Made by a program: the position numbers and the translations under genes. Positions 7,726 to 15,214 of a stretch of DNA of 17,425 nucleotides are shown here, piece by piece. Each line of letters starts with the position of its first letter. Within the stretch, counting starts at the first letter, position 1. Where the stretch lies: contig NZ_AJZM02000036.1 of the NCBI RefSeq assembly GCF_000272405.2, positions 1 to 17,425 on the forward strand. The letters are read 5' to 3'. Under the pieces are notes generated by a model. The model searched no databases and was not told the origin of the DNA. It worked only from the letters and a program-made list of their open reading frames with translations. This DNA is from Vibrio tasmaniensis 1F-187 (GTDB lineage Bacteria; Pseudomonadota; Gammaproteobacteria; Enterobacterales; Vibrionaceae).

Positions 7726-9159
7726 ATGATGCGCCCACAATCTAATCATCACCCGCTTTGGGTACAGTGGGCGCAGCAAAACCCACATCAAACAGCGTTA
7801 GTGATTCCTAACCGCGCTTACACTTGGCAGCAAGTGTCTGTGCTGGTGAGTGAGTACCAACAACAGCTATCTCATCAAGGCCTATCTGAAGGCGATGTGT
7901 TGACCATTGTTGGTAAGAACCAAGCTGAAGTGATTCCAGTTTATCTTGCCGCACTTAATTTGGGTGTGGTTTGTGCGTTTACCATGCCTCAGCCGAAAGC
8001 TCGTTTAACGCAGAAGTTTGAATCCCTTTATGGTCAGCTAGACAGACGTTACCTTTGGCTATTAGATAGCTGTGGGTTAGATCATTCTGATGCTGTTGAC
8101 CTCAAGACTGTATTGGTGACGTTACCTTGCTTTAACGAAGTTAAGGTCGATGGTGATGACAAACCAACAATATCGCAAAATCCTAACTTTAATCCTCAAA
8201 ACCTTGCGAGCATCGTATTCACTTCTGGCTCTATCGGAAACCCGAAAGCGGTGGCTCACACGTTGCAGCAACACTTATGTTCTGCTCAGGGTTTACTAGA
8301 CGTTTTCAACTTTGAACAAGCTGGCACTTGGTTGCTTAGCCTACCGGTGTACCATGTGTCAGGATTGGCGATTGTCCATCGTTGGTTGGTGGCTGGTGGA
8401 TGCATCAAAATAGGGTCAGGCAAGCTTGAATCAGACATCGAAGGTTGTAGCCATGCTTCATTGGTCGCTACTCAGCTGCATAGGTTATTAAAGGGTAAGC
8501 AAGCACTTACTTTAACCCATGTGTTGTTGGGTGGGAGCCATATTCCAGAAGCGCTAGGGCTTGAAGCTCAACAAATGGGCATTGAAACTTGGCTTGGATA
8601 TGGCATGACAGAAGCGGCTTCAACAGTGACCGCGAAGCCAGTCGATTCTAGTAATACTGCAGGTTTTGTTCTCGACCAACGCCAGTTAAAAATTGAAGAT
8701 CAACGTATCTTTATTGGCGGCAATACGCTTGCTTCTGGTTATTACTATCAGGGCGAGTTAACACCATTGGTGGATGAGAACAGTTGGTTCGACAGTAAAG
8801 ACCTCGGCGAATGGGATGGCGAACAAGTGTCGATCATTGGTCGCGCTGATAATCAGTTTATTTCTGGGGGAGAGAATATCCACTGTGAAGAAATTGAACG
8901 AGCACTGAATCAGTTATCTTTAATCAATCAGGCGTTTATCGTTCCAATTGAAGATGATGAGTTCGGGTTTCGACCCGTCGCTATTGTGGATTGTGCTGAA
9001 CTGCCAACCAAAGAGTGGTTTGCTGAGCAATTGAATGGCCGTCTTGAGCGGTTCAAATTTCCTGTCGAGTACTATCGAATGCCTCATCAAGAACAGCTAG
9101 GCATTAAGGTTTCACGCGCAGGATTGGCACAGTGGTTACAGCAGATACGTTCTAAATAG
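7726..9159 (+). CDS. menE: o-Succinylbenzoate-CoA ligase MenE
   Basis: MenE is an ANL-superfamily adenylating enzyme that activates OSB with ATP and CoA to OSB-CoA. The protein has 477 residues (E. coli about 451). Motifs in order are the P-loop TSGSIGNPK (166-174), LPVYHVSGL (207-215), GYGMTEA (291-297), DSKDLGEW with D359, IGRADNQ with R373, SGGENIHCEEIE (380-391) and the C-terminal catalytic lysine K461 in LGIKVSR. The usual threonine of the P-loop (TSGSTG) is isoleucine here; the other motifs are intact, so I expect an active enzyme. Two in-frame ATGs (7726 and 7729) lack a strong Shine-Dalgarno, so the exact start is uncertain. It is the last gene of the men cluster. Confidence 0.94.
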   Translation: MMRPQSNHHPLWVQWAQQNPHQTALVIPNRAYTWQQVSVLVSEYQQQLSHQGLSEGDVLTIVGKNQAEVIPVYLAALNLGVVCAFTMPQPKARLTQKFESLYGQLDRRYLWLLDSCGLDHSDAVDLKTVLVTLPCFNEVKVDGDDKPTISQNPNFNPQNLASIVFTSGSIGNPKAVAHTLQQHLCSAQGLLDVFNFEQAGTWLLSLPVYHVSGLAIVHRWLVAGGCIKIGSGKLESDIEGCSHASLVATQLHRLLKGKQALTLTHVLLGGSHIPEALGLEAQQMGIETWLGYGMTEAASTVTAKPVDSSNTAGFVLDQRQLKIEDQRIFIGGNTLASGYYYQGELTPLVDENSWFDSKDLGEWDGEQVSIIGRADNQFISGGENIHCEEIERALNQLSLINQAFIVPIEDDEFGFRPVAIVDCAELPTKEWFAEQLNGRLERFKFPVEYYRMPHQEQLGIKVSRAGLAQWLQQIRSK

Positions 9160-9169
9160 AACTGAGAAC

Positions 9170-9215
9170 AATAAAACGAAGCGCAATACACGGTGACTAG
9201 TCGTAATTGCGCTTC
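9170..9215 (-). terminator. Hairpin between menE and the PTS gene
   Basis: GAAGCGCAAT (9178-9187) pairs perfectly with ATTGCGCTTC (9206-9215) around an 18-nt loop that can form a short ACG/CGT inner stem. On the minus strand it is followed by GTTTTATTG, which suits termination of the PTS transcript. On the plus strand it is followed by a G-run, so it is a poor intrinsic terminator for menE. A second weaker hairpin lies at 9222-9247. Confidence 0.6.
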
Positions 9216-9304
9216 AGGGGGTTGTGACGGTGGTGAAGCCATCACAAATTCTTAATATTTTATCTGGTTATTAAGGGTTTTATCTTTGCATCTGGCTGTT
9301 TAGC

Positions 9305-10768
9305 TTAAGCGAGTGCCTTCTTCATTTGTTCAGCAACCTTATCTACCTTACCTAAACCGATAATGACTTGTAGGCCACCTTTTCCAATAGGAACGACGCC
9401 TGCAGCACCTAGTTTTTTCAGTTTGTCACTGTCTGCTGCTGACGAGTCTTTTACTGTTAAGCGTAAGCGAGTAATACAGTTGTCGACTTCTAGAATGTTG
9501 CCTGCACCACCAATAGCTTCGATGTAGTTGTTGGTTAGGCTAATTAACGCTTCTGGAGATTCTGTCTCGCTTTCTGCTTCCATCTCTTCACCACGACCCG
9601 GAGTACGTAGATTGAACTTGATGATAGCGAAACGGAAAATACCGTAGTAAAGCGCGAAGAACACCACACCTTGAACTAATAACATGTACCAGTTAGTTGC
9701 TAACGGGTTTTGGCTTGATAGCACTAAGTCAACAAAGCCTGCAGAGAAGCCGAAGCCTGCCATCCATTCCATGCTTGCTGCAATGTAAAGCGACAGACCT
9801 GTTAACACAGCGTGCACTAGGAACAATACAGGTGCTAGAAACATAAAGCTGAACTCTAGAGGCTCAGTGATGCCTGTGAAGAACGAAGCCATTGCTGCGG
9901 CAAGCATGATTGCGAATACTTGGTTCTTGTTTTTCGCGTCAGCGCAGTGGTACATCGCCAATGCTGCTGCTGGTAAACCAAACATCATGATAGGGAAGAA
10001 GCCTGCTTGGTACATGCCAGTTTTACCCGGAATACCCGTACCGTTAGCGATAGATTGTGCACCGCCGAGGAAGTTTGGAATATCGTTAATACCCACAACG
10101 TCGAACCAGAACACAGGATAAAGGGCGTGGTGCATGCCGACTGATAGGAACAAACGGTTGAAGAAGCCAAACAGACCAGCACCAACTGCGCCCATGCTTT
10201 CTAGTTTAATTCCTAGAACGATCAGAGCATCGTAAACAGCAGGCCAGATGTAAAGAAGGGCAAAAGAGAGCGCCATACCTGCGATTGAGGTAAGGATAGG
10301 AACCAAACGCTTACCGCTGAAGAAAGCTAAAGCTTGAGGAAGATCAACGGTGGAGTAGCGGTTATAGATTTCAGCGGAAATAATACCGACAATAATACCC
10401 ACGAATTGGTTGCTGATTTTTCCGAATGCCGCTGGTACTTCACTTAACTCAACATCCATCAATTGAGCAACTGAGCCCGGAGCAAGTAGCGTGGTGACGA
10501 CTAGGAACATCACAAAACCAGACAGTGCCGCAGAACCATTCTTATCACGGCTTAAACCAAAGGCGACACCCACCGCGAACAGAACCGCCATGTTGTCGAT
10601 GATCGCACCACCTGATTTGATCAAGAATGCGGCTAGGATACTTTCAGAACCCCAACCAACAGGATCCAACCAGTAGCCGATCCCCATAAGGATTGCTGCA
10701 GCTGGCAGTGTGGCTACGGGAACCATCAATGCCTTACCTACTTTTTGCATATACCCAAGTATATTCAT
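9305..10768 (-). CDS. nagE: PTS permease IICB, N-acetylglucosamine/glucose family
   Basis: This is an inner-membrane phosphotransferase permease that imports and phosphorylates a hexose or amino sugar. The N-terminus (MNILGYMQKVGKAL) and the segments FFPIMMFGLPAAALAMY (257-273) and GITEPLEF (299-306) are closest to NagE. The multi-spanning IIC domain runs from about 1 to 390. A short acidic linker (394-406) leads to the IIB domain with phospho-cysteine C431 in NCITRLRL. There is no IIA domain, so phosphate must come from a separate IIA such as Crr. The start has AGGGG with 5-nt spacing. No nagA, nagB or nagC is adjacent and a LysR gene is divergent, so the substrate may differ from the main GlcNAc transporter. 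The family is certain; the symbol is tentative. Confidence 0.8.
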   Translation of the reverse strand: MNILGYMQKVGKALMVPVATLPAAAILMGIGYWLDPVGWGSESILAAFLIKSGGAIIDNMAVLFAVGVAFGLSRDKNGSAALSGFVMFLVVTTLLAPGSVAQLMDVELSEVPAAFGKISNQFVGIIVGIISAEIYNRYSTVDLPQALAFFSGKRLVPILTSIAGMALSFALLYIWPAVYDALIVLGIKLESMGAVGAGLFGFFNRLFLSVGMHHALYPVFWFDVVGINDIPNFLGGAQSIANGTGIPGKTGMYQAGFFPIMMFGLPAAALAMYHCADAKNKNQVFAIMLAAAMASFFTGITEPLEFSFMFLAPVLFLVHAVLTGLSLYIAASMEWMAGFGFSAGFVDLVLSSQNPLATNWYMLLVQGVVFFALYYGIFRFAIIKFNLRTPGRGEEMEAESETESPEALISLTNNYIEAIGGAGNILEVDNCITRLRLTVKDSSAADSDKLKKLGAAGVVPIGKGGLQVIIGLGKVDKVAEQMKKALA

Positions 10769-10943
10769 ACGTGCCCCTAAGTTTGTAATTAATTTTTTTA
10801 ATGTTTCTGCTCGTCAACGTATGGAGTTAAATATTGATCGAGGCAGGATTTTAAGTAACTGCGGCTATTAGAAACTTATTTCTTAATGCAAACAAACGAA
10901 ACGGGTAGTAGTATGAATTAAAATTTTTAATGCATGAGTTCGT
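10769..10943. promoter_or_regulatory. Divergent PTS/LysR control region
   Basis: This 175-bp region separates two divergent genes and must hold both promoters. An AT-rich palindrome ATTAAAA-T-TTTTAAT lies at 10917-10931, twelve bp before the LysR ATG. A TTGACG on the minus strand (10812-10817) is a reasonable -35 for the PTS gene, but the matching -10 at 17-bp spacing (AATTAA, 10789-10794) is poor. The arrangement fits a LysR protein controlling itself and the PTS gene. Confidence 0.45.
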
Positions 10944-11822
10944 ATGGCTAACCATCAATCTTTACTGAGAAACCTTCATACATTTAATGTTGCTGCAGAG
11001 AAAATGAGCTTTACGCTAGCCGCGAAAAAGTTGCATCTGACTCAGGGAGCCGTTAGCCATCGAATCAAAGTGTTGGAAGGAGAGCTTGGGTTTAACTTAT
11101 TTGTGCGAGGCACTCGTAAACTGGAATTGACCGAAGAAGGGCAACGCTTTCAACGCACGTTATCGAAGTCGTTGAGCTCTATTTTTGGCGAGATCGAAGA
11201 CATTACCAACACAGACTTGTATGGTCAGATCAATATCGGTACCAGTCCTGCCTTCGCTAACAGTTGGTTGCTACCAAGGCTAGCTGATTTCAAACAGCGA
11301 TACCCAAAGTTCAACCTCAATATTTTCTCTCAAGAAGAGCAAGACTTTCATCAAAATCATCTCGATGTCGCCATTTACTATGGTGCTGAAGATCTCAAAG
11401 ATATGCATCGACAGCGTCTGTTTGGTGAAAAGTATATTCCGGTGTGTACGCCGAGTTATGCCGCTGAACACGACATCTTTGATGATGGTTTAGAGTCGTT
11501 ACACCGGATTAATTTCATTCATGCGTTAGGCTCTGATGTGTGGCAGCGTTGGATCAAGCACAATCAACTCGATGTAAATCTGTTTGAGCAGTTTTATTGT
11601 GTGAGTCATCGCGATATGGGCGTACAGAGTGCTCTGCATAATATCGGCGTGGCAATGGGGCGCTATCATTTTGTAAAGCCGTACATTGAGACTGGTGAGC
11701 TCATAACGCCTTATCCAAGTATGGATACTGATAAAGGATACGAATTGATCTGTCCGTTAGGCACTGAAAAGCGACCTAAGGTAAGAACGTTTATTAAGTG
11801 GCTAGAGGGGCAGTTACGCTAG
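10944..11822 (+). CDS. LysR-family transcriptional regulator, DsdC-like
   Basis: This is a LysR-type regulator of 292 residues. The winged helix-turn-helix is at about residues 11-66 (LAAKKLHLTQGAVSHRI followed by LEGELGFNLFVR and LTEEGQRF). A periplasmic-binding-like effector domain follows from about 94 to 290. The DNA-binding domain and C-terminal features such as HNIGVAMGR resemble E. coli DsdC and, more loosely, GcvA. DsdC itself controls D-serine catabolism, but no dsdA or dsdX is nearby, so I leave the symbol empty. Its divergent neighbour is a PTS permease, the most likely target under the usual LysR pattern. The start lacks a strong Shine-Dalgarno (only GAG about 5 nt upstream). Confidence 0.88.
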   Translation: MANHQSLLRNLHTFNVAAEKMSFTLAAKKLHLTQGAVSHRIKVLEGELGFNLFVRGTRKLELTEEGQRFQRTLSKSLSSIFGEIEDITNTDLYGQINIGTSPAFANSWLLPRLADFKQRYPKFNLNIFSQEEQDFHQNHLDVAIYYGAEDLKDMHRQRLFGEKYIPVCTPSYAAEHDIFDDGLESLHRINFIHALGSDVWQRWIKHNQLDVNLFEQFYCVSHRDMGVQSALHNIGVAMGRYHFVKPYIETGELITPYPSMDTDKGYELICPLGTEKRPKVRTFIKWLEGQLR

Positions 11823-11847
11823 GTTAGTTAATTTAGCAATTAGATAG

Positions 11848-11876
11848 TTCAAAACAGAATTTATTATCTTTATAAC
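11848..11876 (+). promoter_or_regulatory. Candidate promoter of the small ORF
   Basis: TTCAAA (11848-11853) and TATAAC (11871-11876) are spaced by exactly 17 bp. They lie between the LysR stop and the small ORF, predicting a start near 11883 and a leader of about 46 nt. The -10 matches the consensus at five of six positions. The small gene may therefore be transcribed on its own. Confidence 0.4.
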
Positions 11877-11928
11877 CATCCATCATAATAAGCTCTATAA
11901 ATAACGGATTATAGAATAAGGTCTTATT

Positions 11929-12096
11929 ATGAAAGTTGCCCTCATCATTGCGGTTTTGCTGCAGATAGGCCAAGCGCTCGTTTCGTCAGGACTGACTCGT
12001 TCATTGGCTGAACTTACTGCATTTGTGCTGGTTGTGGTACTTGTTTTAATGAAAAGAGAGAGCAAGAAGAGTGATAAGCCCCTGTTTGATTTGTGA
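11929..12096 (+). CDS. Small hydrophobic protein, 55 aa, unknown function
   Basis: An ATG with TAAGG seven bases upstream opens a 55-codon frame ending in TGA. The protein starts MKVALIIAVLLQIGQALVSS, has a second hydrophobic stretch (LTAFVLVVVLVL, 29-40), and ends in a charged tail (MKRESKKSDK then PLFDL). Two short membrane segments, or a signal-like N-terminus plus one segment, with a cytoplasmic lysine-rich tail are likely. I do not recognise a family. It lies 106 bp after the LysR gene and 56 bp before a strong terminator, and has its own candidate promoter. That context makes it more credible than a chance frame. Confidence 0.7.
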   Translation: MKVALIIAVLLQIGQALVSSGLTRSLAELTAFVLVVVLVLMKRESKKSDKPLFDL

Positions 12097-12152
12097 TTGT
12101 TGTAACAAAGAATATCTTTACTACAAACGATATTTTCACTAAAAACGATAGG

Positions 12153-12185
12153 GGCAAAGCCCATTAGAGCTTTGCCTTTTTGTTT
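12153..12185 (+). terminator. Rho-independent terminator after the small ORF
   Basis: GGCAAAGC (12153-12160) pairs with GCTTTGCC (12169-12176) around an 8-nt loop and is followed by TTTTTGTTTT. It terminates transcripts of the small membrane protein gene, and of the LysR gene if they are co-transcribed. Confidence 0.85.
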
Positions 12186-12257
12186 TGTCATTCGCTAATC
12201 TGTTTGTCTGCTTAACAAGTTAACCAATCTACAGCGCTTCTTTACGTATTAGATGCA

Positions 12258-13178
12258 TCAGGTAAGCGTTAACCACGCTAATGAGCCTGTCGAAATCATC
12301 GTCCACATTGTAATACCAAACATCAATGGCTTCGGCCCAGCAGCTTTAAGCTTCTCAACTGAAATACCGCAACCAATCAAGAATAGACACACCACCAATG
12401 CACGCTTAGACACATCAAAGATACCTTGATAGACCATCTCAAATTGTGGCAATAAGTCACTAACAGCAATAGCAGCGCAATAGAAGAAAATGAAGTAAGG
12501 AATCGTAATCTTCTTTTGATCGTTCTTGAAGATCATTGCGCTGACTAACGCGATTGGGATAATCCAAAGTGCGCGAGCGAGCTTCAATGTGGTTGCTGTG
12601 GTCAGTGCTTCTTCGCCATATGCTGATGCTGCGCCTACTACAGAAGATGTATCGTGAATCGCGATGGCAGCCCATGTTCCGAAAGTTTGTTGGCTTAACT
12701 CTAGTGCATGGCCAATCATTGGGAACAAGAAAAGGGCGACTGAGTTCAACACAAATACAGTGGCTAACGCTAAGCCAATCTGTTCATCATCGGCTTTGAT
12801 GGCCGGTGCTACGGCGGCAATGGCGCTACCACCACAAATTGCGGTACCAGAAGAGATAAGGTAACCCGTGGTGCGATCTAATCCCATGCGTTTTGCCAAG
12901 AACCAACCAATGACCAAGGTACCAATAATCGTCGTTACAATGAGGCCAATACCATCGCCTGTTACCGCTAATGCTTTCTCAAACTGAATGCCAAAACCTA
13001 AGCCGACAATCGAGTAGGCCAGTAGCTTTTTGGTGAGTTTGCCCACTTCTAGATGCTCAGGGACTAAACCTAAGCTCGCAAGAAGGAAGCCGATCACGAG
13101 TGCCGTCGGTGAACTCACCCATGGGGTTAAGCAAAACAGAGCAGCAAGATAAAATGGAACAGACTTTTTTAGATTCAT
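12258..13178 (-). CDS. YeiH-family (UPF0324) membrane protein
   Basis: This is a polytopic inner-membrane protein of 306 residues with about ten hydrophobic segments. It belongs to the conserved family of E. coli YeiH (often named putative sulfate exporter family transporter). Family motifs are [12 protein letters not shown] (111-122), [12 protein letters not shown] (173-184) and [10 protein letters not shown] (199-208). The transported substrate is not settled for this family. The frame is open to an ATG at 13268, but the extra 30 residues are charged and unlike the family. The ATG at 13178 begins [15 protein letters not shown], the usual type of N-terminus, although its Shine-Dalgarno is weak. 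E. coli yeiH sits beside its LysR regulator yeiE; here no YeiE-like gene is adjacent. Confidence 0.88.
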   Translation of the reverse strand: MNLKKSVPFYLAALFCLTPWVSSPTALVIGFLLASLGLVPEHLEVGKLTKKLLAYSIVGLGFGIQFEKALAVTGDGIGLIVTTIIGTLVIGWFLAKRMGLDRTTGYLISSGTAICGGSAIAAVAPAIKADDEQIGLALATVFVLNSVALFLFPMIGHALELSQQTFGTWAAIAIHDTSSVVGAASAYGEEALTTATTLKLARALWIIPIALVSAMIFKNDQKKITIPYFIFFYCAAIAVSDLLPQFEMVYQGIFDVSKRALVVCLFLIGCGISVEKLKAAGPKPLMFGITMWTMISTGSLAWLTLT

Positions 13179-13243
13179 TATATTTAATTCGTCGCGTCTA
13201 GTATTGGCAGCGTAGTGGAAGACTATACGCTTAACGCAATGGT

Positions 13244-13296
13244 AAGTAAGTCTAAATGAATTGAACAAACGTTAAGTAAAACTAAACGTTTGTTCA
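13244..13296. repeat. Inverted and direct repeats upstream of the YeiH gene
   Basis: TGAACAAACGTT (13262-13273) and AACGTTTGTTCA (13285-13296) are a perfect 12-bp inverted repeat with an 11-bp spacer. A direct repeat overlaps it: AAGTAAGTCTAAATG (13244-13258) and AAGTAAAACTAAACG (13274-13288), 12 of 15 identical, 30 bp apart. The site is about 85-120 bp before the YeiH ATG and just after the MFS/acyltransferase stop. It could be an operator or an RNA hairpin; there is no proper T-run on either strand. Confidence 0.65.
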
Positions 13297-13322
13297 GCTG
13301 ATATGAATAAAGGCTTGGTTAT

Positions 13323-15197
13323 TTAGCGTAGTGAGCCGCGAAGATCAGAGACTGACTGTCGAAGCGTGTCGCATGAAGCTTCCTTGGCTAGCATAGGTTC
13401 GGCAGCTTCTATCTCTAACTTGGCCCTGAAACGGGTGGGTAGTCCCTTGAAAGCTTGACCTTTATAACGACTGAAGTAACTGCCCCATAACCCTTTAAGT
13501 GCCATTGGAATCACAGGTACAGGAGATCGTTTGATAATCAGCTCCATGCCACGCATGAATTCGGCTACTTCGCCATCAGCGGTTAGCTTGCCTTCAGGGA
13601 AAATACACACGATGTGCCCTTCATCTAGGGCACGTTCAACTTCTTTGAAAGCGTTTCTAATCGAGTTTCGGTTGGCTGCGGAGATTGGAATAACTCCTGC
13701 TCTTTTTAAGAATCGACGTAGTGGAGGCAGCTTGGCGTAATCCTCTTCCATCACAAACCGAATCAAGCGAGGGCAAACCGCACTCAGAAGCAGTGCATCC
13801 ATATAACTCACATGGTTGCAAACGATCAGTGCGCCGCCATTCTCTGGAAGATGGTGTAAGTTCTTGTGCTTAACTCGGTACATGGTGTGAGTGACCACCC
13901 ATGTAAAGAAACGGAAAGCGTAGATAGGCACCTGATAAAACAGGTACAGCATAACCAAAGTATTCCCTATCGCGAGCAACACAAATAGTTGTGGAATAGA
14001 AAGATCGAGAACACTCAGGCAAACAATACCTAAAACGGCGCTTCCCACCATGAATAGTGAATTGTAGATGTTGAGCCCGGCAATCACTTGAGCGCGTTCA
14101 TCTGGTTTCGCTCGTAACTGCATCAGAGAATACAGAGGAACAATGAAGATACCGCCAGAGACACCCAAGAGCAGAAGATAAGCAAACAGCGGCCACAGCT
14201 CTGAATACGTCACGAATTGATGGAAAGAAGTAAATTCAGGCAAGGACTCAGGAATGGATATCGCCATCAATAGCCCAAAAATCGACATACCTAGGCTACC
14301 CATTGGTACGATGCCGATTTCAATTCTGTGATTTGATAACTTATCGCAAGCCAAAGAACCTATCGCAATACCGACCGAGAATAGAGCTAACAAAAAGGCA
14401 ACCGAGCTTTCAGTGCCGTTCAAGTGGAGCTTTGTGAAGTTTGGAAACTGAGTTAGATAAGCAGCGCCAAGGAACCAGAACCAGCTGATAGACATCAGAG
14501 CTTGAAACGTTGGGCGATCTTTTTTTGCAATCGCCAGTGTCGCGCGGGTTAGCTTTACTGGCTGCCACTTTACTTTCAGATCTGGTGCGTTACTCGGCGC
14601 TTGTGGAATAAAGCAGCTTGATACATAGCCAAGCACGGCGAAAGAAACAATACATACCGCGGCAATGAGCTTCGCGCTTTCTTCAGATGCAATAATACCG
14701 GCACCTAGAGTACCAATAAGGATGGCTAAGAATGTGCCGGTTTCGACTAAAGCGTTGCCGGATACCAGCTCTTTGGTTTCCAATTGTTGTGGAAGCAGTG
14801 CGTATTTCACCGGGCCAAAGAAGGCACTTTGCGTTCCCATTAGGAACAGAAGTAGGAGTAGTATCCCGTAGCTTTCGTAGATAAACCCGATCGCACCCAG
14901 TGACATGATCGCCACTTCAAGGAGCTTAACTTTACGTATAAACCAAGATTTTTCGTATTTGTCAGCCAGTACACCAGCCAAAGCAGAAAACAGGAAGAAG
15001 GGCAGAATAAAAAGACCAGCGGCCAAATTAATGAATAGATTGCTGGAAATAGGCAGCGTATCTACGCTTGCGAAAGCAACAAACAGTAACAGAACATTTT
15101 TGAATATGTTGTCATTAAAGGCGCCTAGAAATTGAGTAATAAAGTAGGGTAGGAACCTTTTTTGCGTTAACAGCGAAGATTGGCTGCTGTTGTTCAT
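13323..15197 (-). CDS. MFS (LplT-like) transporter fused to PlsC-type acyltransferase
   Basis: This 624-residue protein joins two domains. Residues about 14-425 form a major facilitator with roughly twelve membrane segments, opening with LPYFITQFLGAFNDNIFKN and resembling the lysophospholipid transporter LplT. Residues about 440-622 are a glycerolipid acyltransferase with the catalytic NHVSYMD (HX4D: H462, D467), FPEGK (533-537) and VPVIPMALKG (560-569). Together they suggest uptake of lysophospholipid into the inner leaflet and its re-acylation. Unlike E. coli Aas there is no acyl-ACP synthetase domain, so the acyl donor must come from elsewhere. The ATG has AAGGA with 6-nt spacing. It lies 17 bp after the tetR stop, in one operon. 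Confidence 0.88.
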   Translation of the reverse strand: MNNSSQSSLLTQKRFLPYFITQFLGAFNDNIFKNVLLLFVAFASVDTLPISSNLFINLAAGLFILPFFLFSALAGVLADKYEKSWFIRKVKLLEVAIMSLGAIGFIYESYGILLLLLFLMGTQSAFFGPVKYALLPQQLETKELVSGNALVETGTFLAILIGTLGAGIIASEESAKLIAAVCIVSFAVLGYVSSCFIPQAPSNAPDLKVKWQPVKLTRATLAIAKKDRPTFQALMSISWFWFLGAAYLTQFPNFTKLHLNGTESSVAFLLALFSVGIAIGSLACDKLSNHRIEIGIVPMGSLGMSIFGLLMAISIPESLPEFTSFHQFVTYSELWPLFAYLLLLGVSGGIFIVPLYSLMQLRAKPDERAQVIAGLNIYNSLFMVGSAVLGIVCLSVLDLSIPQLFVLLAIGNTLVMLYLFYQVPIYAFRFFTWVVTHTMYRVKHKNLHHLPENGGALIVCNHVSYMDALLLSAVCPRLIRFVMEEDYAKLPPLRRFLKRAGVIPISAANRNSIRNAFKEVERALDEGHIVCIFPEGKLTADGEVAEFMRGMELIIKRSPVPVIPMALKGLWGSYFSRYKGQAFKGLPTRFRAKLEIEAAEPMLAKEASCDTLRQSVSDLRGSLR

Positions 15198-15214
15198 TGT
15201 CTTTCCTTGAATGA

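Noticed and set aside
9222..9247. TTGTGA...TCACAA as a CRP site near the PTS gene
   Set aside because: The TGTGA and TCACA half-sites are 14 nt apart instead of 6, and the element lies after the PTS gene rather than in its promoter. It is better read as a weak hairpin.
11895..12191. 98-codon minus-strand frame opposite the small ORF
   Set aside because: It runs through the plus-strand terminator and its T-run, and the protein is compositionally odd with no recognisable features. The plus-strand 55-codon gene explains the region better.
13179..13268. N-terminal 30-residue extension of the YeiH-family protein
   Set aside because: The extension is charged, unlike the family N-terminus, and lies over the probable promoter. 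The internal ATG at 13178 fits better.
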